The notes below the pieces were generated by a model that was given only the letters and a program-made list of their open reading frames with translations, made no database searches and was not told the DNA's origin. Source: CAZZHG01 sp964653655 (GTDB taxonomy: Bacteria; Bdellovibrionota; FAC87; UBA2466). Taken from it: a stretch of 64,000 nucleotides of DNA. The stretch spans positions 1 to 64,000 of the forward strand of contig CAZZHG010000002.1 in assembly GCA_964653655.1 (NCBI GenBank), given 5' to 3'. A program made the position numbers and the translations under genes. Shown in pieces: positions 16,862-24,967 of the stretch. The first letter of the stretch is position 1. Each line of letters opens with the position of its first letter.

Positions 16862-18142
16862 TCAAATCCCGGTGGAACGATCGGGCGCGGCGCGTTGCCT
16901 CCAGGCGGCCCCGGCGACGAAGGCCGCTTCCCGGGAAGCGCGCACGGCCCGTGTCAGATCGTCGGCGGCCCGCGGCGCTGGAAGCGGAACGCTTCCGACG
17001 CAATTGCCGAGAGCGGCAATCTCGACGGGTGCGCGCATGAGCCAAAGTTCCCGATCGGCGTCGCAGGCGAGCAGCGCCCGGGCCGGAAAGACGGTGACGG
17101 CGTCATGGCAGAGCCGTTCAACGAGACTCGCGAACAGCTGACCCGCGGCTTCCGTTTTCGGAGCCGGCGAAAACCAAGCCAGGGGCTCGGCCGTCCACCA
17201 GCCTCCCCAACCATTTTTCTGGCAGGCTTCCATCGCGGGGGTGAGCGCTCCAATCGGATACGGTTTTCTTCCGACAACGAAAGGCAGCCACGCTCTTGCC
17301 GAGTCCCGAGCGCCCACGACAGTGAAGGGAGCCTCTCCCGCTTCGAGCAACGGGCTCGCACGGGTCACTTCCCGTACCGCCCAGTCGCTCAAGATCCGCT
17401 TGGCGTCCTGGTCTTCTCCCCGCGGGCGAATCGGCAGGGTTTGCGGAGGGCGCGGAGCTTTCCAGTCGAGGGCCCGGAGCGCCAAATCGTCCAGTGCCTC
17501 CAGAACCCGGGCGGTTTTGTCGACCAAGGAGCCCGTACCCGGCTCAGTCCCGGCAAGGCTCGCGCTCTTGGCGAGTTCCTTTTCGAAAACGATTCTTCCG
17601 TAGGCGTTGCCGAGAGAAAGCGCCTTTTGAGCGAGAGAAAAGTGATCGAGGGCGAGGGAGAAAAGAGACGCGCAGTGAGGGGAGCCGGCGCTGTCCACGG
17701 CTGCCCATTGCCCCCGGCGGTACTCGAGCTGGCGGCGGTACCAATGAAGAGGGCCGGGGGCGATCGTTTCGAATAGCGCCCAGCGGGAAACCGTCGTGAG
17801 AGTCAGCTCCCCAAGCATAGGAAGGGCGCGCTTCAGATTGCGGAAGGCTCCGAGCACTCGGCGGCAATCCCTCGTCTCGCCGGCCTCGTCCCCGTCGTTG
17901 AGCAGCACCGTGAAATCCAAGTCGGAAATGCCGGGGCGGCACCCTCTCAGCATCCCGCCCCTGAGGCGCACGGAAACGACTCCGGGGAGGGCGGACAATT
18001 TCGCGGCGGCCGCTTCAGCGGCCCGCCAGTAAAGCCAGGTTCCCGCGCGGCCGAGCGGGGTGTGCCGGCACACTCTATCGACGAGAACGCGGAAATTCGT
18101 GGGCACCCTCAACGGGCTCTCCCGGCGAGGTTGGCAAGCCAC
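16862..18142 (-). CDS. Nucleotidyltransferase-fold protein
   Basis: 426 residues. An N-terminal nucleotidyltransferase signature is visible at about residues 60-82: VRLRGGMLRGCRPGISDLDF, with Asp74 and Asp76 as the probable metal ligands (G-[GS]-x9-D-x-D pattern). The rest is largely helical, with Trp-rich stretches (WGGWWTAEPLAWF), and matches no domain I can name. The start overlaps the upstream GT2 gene by 34 bp. The gap to the PqqD-like gene is 84 bp. Nucleotidyltransferases of this kind occur beside PqqD-like proteins in several uncharacterised peptide-related clusters. The nucleotide and the acceptor are unknown. Confidence 0.65.
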   Translation of the reverse strand: MACQPRRESPLRVPTNFRVLVDRVCRHTPLGRAGTWLYWRAAEAAAAKLSALPGVVSVRLRGGMLRGCRPGISDLDFTVLLNDGDEAGETRDCRRVLGAFRNLKRALPMLGELTLTTVSRWALFETIAPGPLHWYRRQLEYRRGQWAAVDSAGSPHCASLFSLALDHFSLAQKALSLGNAYGRIVFEKELAKSASLAGTEPGTGSLVDKTARVLEALDDLALRALDWKAPRPPQTLPIRPRGEDQDAKRILSDWAVREVTRASPLLEAGEAPFTVVGARDSARAWLPFVVGRKPYPIGALTPAMEACQKNGWGGWWTAEPLAWFSPAPKTEAAGQLFASLVERLCHDAVTVFPARALLACDADRELWLMRAPVEIAALGNCVGSVPLPAPRAADDLTRAVRASREAAFVAGAAWRQRAAPDRSTGI

Positions 18143-18828
18143 GTTTCGGCGAGCACCGAGCGGCTTTGGCGAAAAGCCTCTCCCTGCACCCGGGTGTGAT
18201 TGCCGGCGTGGACGCGGTACTCGACCGTCCCCTTGGCGAAAAAGGGAAGGCTTTCCAGGTCGAGCGAGCGTAGCAGCAAATCCGTGTCGGGATCGAACTT
18301 CAGGTCCTCATTGAATCCGCCGAGCTCCAGAAAATAGTCCGAGCGAAATAGGATAGACCACGCGGCGGTTTGGATGCCGGGCTGACTGCGCGCCCATTCC
18401 CGGGTGATTTCCGCCCCGGGAACCGCGTTCACCCACGGAAAACGAAACCCTCCCGCGGGCGCTCCCGCCTCGTCGATGACCCGCGCTAGAATTCCCGCGA
18501 CCGCCCGCTTTCGCGGATTGGCCTCGAGAAAGGCGAGCCGCCAGCCGAGGCCTCCGGCCACGATTCGGTCGTCGGCATCGAGAAACGCCAGATACTCGCC
18601 GCGGGCGGCCCGGGCGCCGGCGTTTCTCGCGGAGGCGACTCCGCGCCGCTCGGGCATCGACAGGTATCTGACCGGATGCCCTTCGATCGCGCCCAGACAA
18701 TCGTCCGTGGATCCGTCGTCGACGACGAGGATTTCGGAACCCGCGATCTCCTCTCGAAGCACGCTTCGGATGGCTTCGCCGACGAAGCGCGCCTGGTTGT
18801 GAACGGGAATGACGACGGAAAGTTTCAT
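18109..18828 (-). CDS. Family 2 glycosyltransferase
   Basis: Start chosen at ATG 18828, giving MKLSVVIPVHN; it overlaps the stop of the upstream gene as ATGA. The longer open frame upstream is only Arg-rich shadow. 239 residues with the GT-A fold of GT2: nucleotide-binding start SVVIPVHNQARFVGEAI, ILVVDDGSTDD (first Asp motif), ARNAGARAARGEYLAFLDADD with the DAD/DxD metal motif, and GGFNEDLKFDPDTDLLLR (quoted in parts). It is a close paralogue of the neighbouring GT2, likely a tandem duplication. It would transfer a sugar from a nucleotide donor in the cytoplasm. Confidence 0.88.
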   Translation of the reverse strand: MKLSVVIPVHNQARFVGEAIRSVLREEIAGSEILVVDDGSTDDCLGAIEGHPVRYLSMPERRGVASARNAGARAARGEYLAFLDADDRIVAGGLGWRLAFLEANPRKRAVAGILARVIDEAGAPAGGFRFPWVNAVPGAEITREWARSQPGIQTAAWSILFRSDYFLELGGFNEDLKFDPDTDLLLRSLDLESLPFFAKGTVEYRVHAGNHTRVQGEAFRQSRSVLAETWLANLAGRAR

Positions 18829-19547
18829 GGAAGGGCTCCTTCCGACAGTCCGTGAGAAGCGTTCACTAAAAAGGACTCGGCGAGCGCCCGGGGTCTCGCC
18901 CGCGGGGTGCCGCCTCCAAAAACCGAAATATTGTCCGCGTGCCGGCGGTAGAAAAGCGTGGCGATGGGAAGGATTTCGATAGGCCCTCTGGCGAGAAGCC
19001 GGAAGAGGAGATCGCTGTCGGAAGCGAGTCTCAGATTTTCGTCGAATCCGCCGGCTTCGGCGAGGGCGCTTCGGCGGAAGACGTAGAGCCACGGCCCGCA
19101 GCAGTAGCGGCCGCCCCGGCGGAAAAAGTCGAGAGTTAGCGGTGTGCCGGGGGGAAGGGGACAGGCAAGGGCCTGGAGTATTCCGTTCTCGTCGATTTCT
19201 CCGGCGAGCACTCCTCCGACGGCGGGACTTTCGGGCCGCGCCTGAAGGGCCGCGCGTCGAGCCGCGAGCGATCCCCGCACGAGAAGATCGTCGCTGTCGA
19301 AGAAGGTGATCCACTCGCTGTTCGTGCGCGCGAGTCCGAGATTGCGGGCATGGCTCAGGCCGCGGTTCGTCTCGCCCCGGATCGTTTTGACGGGAAGATC
19401 GGAAATCGTTTCCAGGGATCCGTCGGTACTGCCGTCGTCGACGACGCAGACCTGCCCCGCCCCTTCGTCGGCGAGCACCGAAAGCACGGTCTCTCTAAGG
19501 TAGCGCCGGCGGTTGAAAACCGGGATGACCACGTCGACTTCAAGCAT
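18825..19547 (-). CDS. Family 2 glycosyltransferase
   Basis: Start chosen at ATG 19547 (MLEVDVVIPVFN), overlapping the end of the S24/S26-like gene by 8 bp. 240 residues. Motifs in order are VVIPVFNRRRYL, VCVVDDGSTDGSL, LSHARNLGLARTNSEWITFFDSDD (the DSDD metal site), and GGFDENLRLASDSDLLFRL, with a C-terminal FYRRHADNIS. Every one of these has a counterpart in the next gene downstream, so the two are paralogues with perhaps successive roles. The acceptor is unknown. The company of PqqD-like and S24-like proteins makes peptide or surface-glycan modification equally possible. Confidence 0.88.
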   Translation of the reverse strand: MLEVDVVIPVFNRRRYLRETVLSVLADEGAGQVCVVDDGSTDGSLETISDLPVKTIRGETNRGLSHARNLGLARTNSEWITFFDSDDLLVRGSLAARRAALQARPESPAVGGVLAGEIDENGILQALACPLPPGTPLTLDFFRRGGRYCCGPWLYVFRRSALAEAGGFDENLRLASDSDLLFRLLARGPIEILPIATLFYRRHADNISVFGGGTPRARPRALAESFLVNASHGLSEGALP

Positions 19548-19911
19548 GGGCGAGCTTTCTGAGCCGATAGACCGCGTACCCCAGTCTCGATTTCCAGAGC
19601 CGCTTTCTATCCTCGCGCCGGGAAAGTTCCGTGGGCCTCTTCTCGTCGCCCACGCGGGTGACCTTTCCAACGAGCCGGTACTGGGGAATCCAGCCGTCGG
19701 GAACTCCCGTGTTGTCCGGTTTCAGGAAGAACCACCAGAGGTCGTCCTCTTTCCTCTTATAGAGGACGCGGTGGCAAGCGTGGACTCCCTTCAAAGTGAA
19801 GACGACGAGCTCGCCGGGCCGAATGGTTTCGGCGGGCGCCGACTCGGCTTCGATGACCGTGCCGTTCACGATGGTGGGGGCGAGGCAATCACCCAGGCAG
19901 ACGAGTTTCAT
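19540..19911 (-). CDS. S24/S26 peptidase-like protein with Cys at the nucleophile position
   Basis: 123 residues, shaped like the small S24/S26 (LexA/signal-peptidase) fold. The opening GDCLAPTIVNGTVIEAE aligns with the family motif G-x-S-M-x-P-T-I-x-x-G, but the nucleophilic Ser is replaced by Cys9. Next come RPGELVVFTLKG and HACHRVLYKR, equivalent to the GDIVVF and HRV strands. PDNTGVPDGWIPQYRLVGKV matches the typical closing strands (quoted in part). A Lys for the Ser/Lys dyad is not obvious. It may be a non-catalytic or cysteine-type relative that binds a peptide. It overlaps the glycosyltransferase-like gene upstream by 23 bp. Confidence 0.65.
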   Translation of the reverse strand: MKLVCLGDCLAPTIVNGTVIEAESAPAETIRPGELVVFTLKGVHACHRVLYKRKEDDLWWFFLKPDNTGVPDGWIPQYRLVGKVTRVGDEKRPTELSRREDRKRLWKSRLGYAVYRLRKLAHA

Positions 19912-20581
19912 CCTTGTCCTCCAGCCATTCGGCGATGCGGGTTAGTCCCCGCGGGATGCGGCGGCGGGCGCCGAGGCGCTCGGAGAGTCGGATCAAATCG
20001 TCGCCGTGGTCGATATCGTCGAGAGTCTTGAGGCGCCGGCACGGCCCCAGCTTCTCGAGCTCGGCGTAAAGGATTTCGCAAACCCGGGGCGTGCTGAGCG
20101 GAAGGCTCTCCCACAGTGCGTCCGGTAGCTCGAGATTCGAGCCGACCAGATAAAACCCTCCGTCCGCGGCGGGCCCGACCACGGAGCCGGGCATCTGCAG
20201 GGCGCGCCACGCTGAAAGCCAGAGGGCGGGGCTCATTTCGGGGGAATCGGCCGCGGCGAGCACCACCGAAGGGTGTCTGATTTTGAGGCGCCGGTAAACT
20301 TGCGCGAGGCGGGAAGCGAAATCTCCGCCGCCCTGATGCAAGATGGGAAATCCCTCCCACTGCGAGAAGGCTTCGGGAGAATCCTCGGCTACCGCCCAGT
20401 AGGGAGCGATTCGCTCGGGAAATTTCTCCTGACAAACTTTCAGGGAGTCCGCCATGGCGATGGCGGAGAGGCGGTGAAACTCGTGGGCCTCTTCCAATCC
20501 AATGGCTTGGGCGAGCCGCGTTTTGACGGGGGAATGCCCAGGTGTTTTCACCAGGAGCGCGATGGCGGTGGCGGCATCCAT
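19889..20581 (-). CDS. TIGR04282/DUF2064-type glycosyltransferase-like protein
   Basis: 230 residues. The start LLVKTPGHSPVKTRLAQAIG is the characteristic nucleotide-binding segment (K-x-P-x-x-x-x-V-K-T-R-L) of DUF2064/TIGR04282 proteins, which have the GT-A fold of nucleotidyl/glycosyltransferases. VVLAAADSPEMSP is the metal-binding region (family form G-x-D-x-P), and GPAADGGFYLVG is the second conserved block. Some relatives are annotated in arsenosugar biosynthesis, but nothing arsenic-related is nearby. It overlaps the next gene and heads the tightly coupled part of the operon. Its donor and acceptor are unknown. Confidence 0.8.
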   Translation of the reverse strand: MDAATAIALLVKTPGHSPVKTRLAQAIGLEEAHEFHRLSAIAMADSLKVCQEKFPERIAPYWAVAEDSPEAFSQWEGFPILHQGGGDFASRLAQVYRRLKIRHPSVVLAAADSPEMSPALWLSAWRALQMPGSVVGPAADGGFYLVGSNLELPDALWESLPLSTPRVCEILYAELEKLGPCRRLKTLDDIDHGDDLIRLSERLGARRRIPRGLTRIAEWLEDKDETRLPG

Positions 20582-20647
20582 GGGGGGATGGCCAAAGCCT
20601 AACTGCCGCGCGGGAACCCATCAAGGTTTTCGGTACGGCGCGGGGCT

Positions 20648-20896
20648 TCAGCTTTGAAGCGTCCGCGGCGGAAACAGAACTATGTTGTCGGGGAGCTTGG
20701 GGGCGGCGGCCGGGGCGGCCGGCTGGGCCAGGGTCCGTTCCGCGTCGAAAACCCCTCGGGCGACCTGCTCAAAGGCCTCCCGGGAGAGCTTCACCGTGAC
20801 CGGCCCGACTCCAAAGTAGATCATGCCGCAGTCGCAGAGGTCGATGTGGGCGACCCCGCTGCGCGCGAGGGGTTTCAAAGATTTACCGTGTTCCAT
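20648..20896 (-). CDS. Small CxC-motif protein of unknown function
   Basis: 82 residues. Start ATG 20896 has a strong GGAGGAGAC ribosome-binding site. The core VAHIDLCDCGMIYFGVGPVTVKLS carries Cys21-x-Cys23 and is predicted beta-rich, followed by a helix (REAFEQVARGVF) and an Ala/Pro-rich tail. The CxCG segment could bind a metal; no family name is recalled with certainty. It lies 66 bp upstream of the glycosyltransferase/PqqD cluster on the same strand. The Fur-box match lies 38 bp upstream of its start, so it may be iron-regulated together with the cluster. Confidence 0.6.
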   Translation of the reverse strand: MEHGKSLKPLARSGVAHIDLCDCGMIYFGVGPVTVKLSREAFEQVARGVFDAERTLAQPAAPAAAPKLPDNIVLFPPRTLQS

Positions 20897-20933
20897 GTTG
20901 TCTCCTCCCTACGATCTCAACCGTAGCAAAGTT

Positions 20934-20952
20934 GATAATGAGTATCAATATC
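20934..20952. promoter_or_regulatory. Candidate Fur box
   Basis: GATAATGAGTATCAATATC matches 16 of 19 positions of the classical Fur consensus, which begins GATAATGAT and ends ATCATTATC. The site lies in the 163-bp divergent region between the CxC protein gene (minus) and the flavodoxin fusion (plus). Flavodoxins are commonly induced under iron limitation through Fur. Confidence 0.75.
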
Positions 20953-21059
20953 GAAGTTGACGAGGCGGAAAGACGTCCCCCAGGCCCCGGAAATTGCTTG
21001 AATTTCCCCGCTAAACGGGTAGCTTCGGCGCATCCATTTTCTGAGTTCACGGAGGCGCA

Positions 21060-22211
21060 GTGAGCCTGTTCGGCAAGAAATCATCGGGACCCTTGGAGAT
21101 CGGACTTTGTAGGGGCGATCGCCCCGGGCATCTGGGCGTCTACGCGCGCTTCGACGCCAAGACCTCTCCCACGGAAGTGTTCGCCGTTCGTTTTACCGCC
21201 GCGAGCCGCTCGGGCGGCCTTCGCCTCGAGCCGTGGAGCTACACCTTCTCGCCCGCCCACGACGAGCCGTTCTTTCACTCGCTCGAAACGCCGTACCTCT
21301 TCAAAGAGTTTTTGACGGGCGCACGCCATGTGATCGAGGGCGAGGTGCACGTGGAGTTCGCCGTTTCCGGCGAACGCGTGATCTCTCAAAAGTTCCAGGT
21401 CGGCGAAATTTTGAAACTGTACCGGGGCAAGGGTCTGACACCGCCGGAAGGCGTGAAGGTTGCGCCCCACTATCAGGTTCCCGACGAGCCGTACCTCGGC
21501 GGGCTGTCGTTCGCCGATTTGAAGGCGAACAGCGAAAAGAAAAAGGCCGAGATTGCCGCCGAAAAGGCGAAGAAGGAAGCCGAAGCGAAAGCCGCCGCCG
21601 ACAAAAAGGCCGCGGAGGAAGCGGCGAAGAAAGCCGCCGCCCAGAAAGCCGCGGCGGGTGCCCCCGCGGCGGCCGCGAAACCCGGCGGACCCACGATTTC
21701 CGGCGGCAAATGCGCCATTTTCTTCGGTTCGACCACCAACAACACGGCCGACATCGCCGCGATGCTGAAGGAGGAGCTCGGCTCCTCCGTCGATCACCTG
21801 GTGAACGTCGCTTCGTGCAGCCCCCAGGATTTCACCGTCTGCGAAAATATGATTCTCGGCGTGCCCACCTGGCACATCGGTGAAATGCAGGACGACTGGG
21901 CCGGAATTCTTCCGTCGCTCAAGGAACAGAGTTACGCCGGCAAGAAGATCGCCATCTTCGGTCTCGGCGACCAGAAGGGCTATCCGGAAACTTACGTCGA
22001 CGCGATGGGCGAACTTTTGGAAGTCTTCGAACCCAAGGGCGCGAAGCTCTTCGGGCTGTGGCCGACGAGCGGCTACGACTTCAAGAAGTCGAAGGGCATG
22101 CGCGACGGCAAGTTCATGGGTCTCGTCATCGACATCGAGAACCAGAACGACAAGACCCCGGCCCGCGTTAAGGCCTGGGCCGACCAGCTCCGCAAAGAGA
22201 TGGGCCTCTAA
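21060..22211 (+). CDS. Flavodoxin domain fused to a novel N-terminal domain
   Basis: 383 residues from GTG 21060. Residues 1-160 form a soluble, beta-rich domain that I do not recognise. Residues about 160-215 are an Ala/Lys/Glu linker (long helix or tether). Residues about 222-383 are a complete flavodoxin. It has the FMN phosphate loop GSTTNNTADIA, then ILGVPTWHIGEMQDDW with the FMN-flanking Trp, and IFGLGDQKGYPETYVDAM (quoted in part), which is the long-chain pattern. Flavodoxins carry electrons as ferredoxin substitutes. The N-terminal fusion is unusual and may dock a partner or regulate. The adjacent Fur-box match fits iron-starvation control. Confidence 0.85.
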   Translation: MSLFGKKSSGPLEIGLCRGDRPGHLGVYARFDAKTSPTEVFAVRFTAASRSGGLRLEPWSYTFSPAHDEPFFHSLETPYLFKEFLTGARHVIEGEVHVEFAVSGERVISQKFQVGEILKLYRGKGLTPPEGVKVAPHYQVPDEPYLGGLSFADLKANSEKKKAEIAAEKAKKEAEAKAAADKKAAEEAAKKAAAQKAAAGAPAAAAKPGGPTISGGKCAIFFGSTTNNTADIAAMLKEELGSSVDHLVNVASCSPQDFTVCENMILGVPTWHIGEMQDDWAGILPSLKEQSYAGKKIAIFGLGDQKGYPETYVDAMGELLEVFEPKGAKLFGLWPTSGYDFKKSKGMRDGKFMGLVIDIENQNDKTPARVKAWADQLRKEMGL

Positions 22212-22331
22212 AGATCCGGGTCACAATCCTTTCCGATTAAGAGTCTCTTCAAGACCTAGCCCAGGCTCGACTAAGCCAGGGCCTGGCGATACTATTTCCG
22301 TCACTTTTTCGAATCCCTTAGGAGGCCGTTC

Positions 22332-24764
22332 ATGCCCGACGCCACTGTGAAAACGAAGAAACCCCTGTGGAAGAAGCTCGCGATGGTCGCCGGAGGGCTC
22401 TTCGGACTGCTTCTGGTCACCGCCATCGTGCTGCCGCTCGTGATCAACGTCGACAACTACCGGCCCCAAATCGTGCAAACGGCGAACGAGCAAATCAACG
22501 GCAAGCTCGAGATGGGAAAACTGACGTTGTCTCTCTGGGGCCAGATCAAAGTCGTCGTGGACGGTTTCACTCTTTCCGACTCCGCGGGCCGCAAGGTCGT
22601 CGCCGCGAAGGACGTTTACTTTCATCTGCCGTTTCTCTCGATCTTCTCCGGTTCGCCGGTGCTGACCTTCAAGATGGAGCAGCCGGAGGTGAACGTCGTG
22701 AAGGACAAGAACGGAAAGATGAACGTTCTGAGTCTGATGAAGACGAAGTCCGCCGCGCCGGCGGAAGCGGCCAAACCCGCCGCCGACGGGGGAGGGGGGC
22801 TGAAGAGCCTTCCCGCAGTGGTCACCGCCGCCCGCCTCGGCGTGGAGCTGAAAGACGCGCACCTCTCCTACACGGATGCGAAGACGGAGCTCGTGAGCAA
22901 AGTCGAAAAGCTCAACGTGCAAGTGAAGGATATTTCACTTTCCAAGACGATGAAGATCGCCGTATGGGCCGATCTCAATACCAAGATGGGCAAGCTTCTC
23001 GACGTCAAAGGGCCGTTCCGCCTGACGGGCGAGATCGCGCCTCAGTTCCAGGGTACCGAGTTCCAGTCGGCGACGTTGAGCCTCAACGCGGATGCCGATT
23101 CCGTCGCCATCACCGTGCTTCCGGACCTCTTCATCAAGAAGGCGGGCCTTCCCACGAACGCCCAGGCGAAGCTGAAAGTGACCCTCGACTCCGCGAACAT
23201 CGAAAATGCGGAAGCCAATTTTCATAACGCGAAGCTGACTCTGAAAGGAAACGCGTCGGGTTTCTCGAAGCCCGAAGCGGATCCGGCCTTCGACATGCAG
23301 TTTCAGTCGAACGACGTGGCTCTTGCTCCGTGGGCGGACCTCGTACCGATGCTGAAGGAGTACAAGCTCGAAGGCGCCGCCTTCCTGAAGGGAAATGCGT
23401 CCGGCACGGCGGCTAAACCCCAGTACGCCGTAGACATGGGCATGAAAAATGTGAGCGCGACTTCCCCCATGCTGAAGGCGAAGCCCGAGATCAACGCGGT
23501 CGTGAAGATCGTGACCGATCAGGTGAAGCAGATGTCGCTCACGATGAAAGCTCCCGGCAACAACCTGAACGTGAACGGCTCGGTGGTGTCCTTCACGAAG
23601 CCGCGCTTCGAAGTGGCCGTGAACTCGACGGGAATGGACCTCGATCAGCTGATCAACCTTCCGAAACCGGCTCCCGCGGCGAAGGGCGCGGCTCCGGCCC
23701 CGGCGGAAACCGCGAAGGGCGGCGCTCCGGCCGCCGATTTCGACAAGATGCTCGATCCGCTGCGTGAGAACGAAATCGCGGCGGCGACTTCGGGCGCCAT
23801 CCGTTTCAACCTCGCTTCGCTGAAGATTCACGAAGCGTCCATGACGGAAATGAACGGTTTAGCGACGATGAAGGACCTGGGCTTCGCGCTCGAGAAGTTC
23901 AGTATGAAGATGTTCGGCGGAACGATCGCGGCCACCATGGGCGCGCAGCTGAAGCCGAAGGCCCCGACCTACCGTTTCTCGACGGATGTCGCCAATTTGA
24001 ATCTTCAGAAAGCGGTGGAGTCTCAGTTCGCGTTCCTGAAGAACACGCTGCTCGGCAAAGCCAACTTCAAGATGGAGGGAACCGGGGTCAGCTTCAATCC
24101 CGAGCCCGCGAAGAGAAATTTGAACGCGAAGGGGTCGATGAAGGTGACCGAAGGGTCGTTCGCCACCATCGACGTCGGCCGCATGACGACGGAAGCCCTG
24201 AACAGCTCCATCGCCAAGACCGCGGAGAAGGTCGGCGCGCTGAAGGGCAAGAAGATCAATCCTCCAGGCAATCAGGAAGCGGCGTACGAGGTCATCTCCT
24301 CCGACTTCACCATTTCCGGCGGCAAGTTCGTCGCGCCGAACTTTCAGGCGGTCTCGAAGCCGGGCAAGGGAATCGATCTAAGGGGTTCCACCACGGTCGA
24401 TATCACCAACTACGCGCTCAACGCGGATTGGGTGATCGCCGACACGCACAACCTGACTCACGCGAAGGATCTGTCGGTGACGGAAGGGGGAGTGACGGTG
24501 AACAACATCCTCGCGGAAAAAGGCGGCACCGTGAACTTCCCGGTGAAGGTGACCGGCACTTGCTTCGAGCCGAAGGTGAACTACACGGCCGTTCCCGAAG
24601 CGCTCGCGAAGGTCGCTCTCGACAACATCGCGCGCGCGGCCGGCGACAAAGTGAAGGCGGAAGCTCAGAAGAAGGTCGAGGAAGAGCTGAAAAAGGCCGC
24701 GGGCAACAACCCGGCCATTCAGCAGGCCGTCAAAGGCTTGGGTAAGAAGTTGTTCGGTAAATAA
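22332..24764 (+). CDS. AsmA family protein
   Basis: 810 residues. ATG 22332 is preceded by AGGAGG. A single N-terminal membrane helix (about residues 16-38) leads directly into the AsmA signature INVDNYRPQIVQTANEQINGKLEMGKLTLSLWGQ (quoted in parts). The long remainder is repetitive beta-strand sequence, as in AsmA/TamB-like bridging proteins that carry lipids between inner and outer membranes. An Ala/Pro-rich insertion lies around residues 445-470, and the C-terminus is a charged amphipathic helix (residues about 770-800). No operon partner is evident. It converges on the globin gene across the second hexamer element. Confidence 0.85.
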   Translation: MPDATVKTKKPLWKKLAMVAGGLFGLLLVTAIVLPLVINVDNYRPQIVQTANEQINGKLEMGKLTLSLWGQIKVVVDGFTLSDSAGRKVVAAKDVYFHLPFLSIFSGSPVLTFKMEQPEVNVVKDKNGKMNVLSLMKTKSAAPAEAAKPAADGGGGLKSLPAVVTAARLGVELKDAHLSYTDAKTELVSKVEKLNVQVKDISLSKTMKIAVWADLNTKMGKLLDVKGPFRLTGEIAPQFQGTEFQSATLSLNADADSVAITVLPDLFIKKAGLPTNAQAKLKVTLDSANIENAEANFHNAKLTLKGNASGFSKPEADPAFDMQFQSNDVALAPWADLVPMLKEYKLEGAAFLKGNASGTAAKPQYAVDMGMKNVSATSPMLKAKPEINAVVKIVTDQVKQMSLTMKAPGNNLNVNGSVVSFTKPRFEVAVNSTGMDLDQLINLPKPAPAAKGAAPAPAETAKGGAPAADFDKMLDPLRENEIAAATSGAIRFNLASLKIHEASMTEMNGLATMKDLGFALEKFSMKMFGGTIAATMGAQLKPKAPTYRFSTDVANLNLQKAVESQFAFLKNTLLGKANFKMEGTGVSFNPEPAKRNLNAKGSMKVTEGSFATIDVGRMTTEALNSSIAKTAEKVGALKGKKINPPGNQEAAYEVISSDFTISGGKFVAPNFQAVSKPGKGIDLRGSTTVDITNYALNADWVIADTHNLTHAKDLSVTEGGVTVNNILAEKGGTVNFPVKVTGTCFEPKVNYTAVPEALAKVALDNIARAAGDKVKAEAQKKVEEELKKAAGNNPAIQQAVKGLGKKLFGK

Positions 24765-24965
24765 ATCCTCTACGTATGCGACCCGCTTCAGCTTGTGCTT
24801 GTTCGTGTGCGTAAACGCAGACGTGAACGTGAACTTATACGCTCACGTAGGCTTCGCGGATCGAGACGACGACGCAGACGTGAGTGTATAGGTTCACGTT
24901 CACGGCTACGCGGACGCTTAAGCGTACGTATACGTTTGCGTGAGCGTATAGGTCTAAGTCTGAGA
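24765..24965. repeat. Second degenerate GTNNAC hexamer array with inverted-repeat core
   Basis: The entire gap between the asmA-like gene and the convergent globin gene is built of words such as gtaaac, gtgaac, gtgaac, gctcac, then gttcac, gttcac, ggctac, gcggac, gcgtac, gtatac. The core is an inverted repeat: 24820-24848 pairs with 24878-24906 at 26 of 29 positions. Two of the three mismatches are G-U compatible in RNA, and the loop is 29 nt. Composition, orientation and genomic setting match the element at 14687-15012. Confidence 0.8.
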
Positions 24966-24967
24966 TT

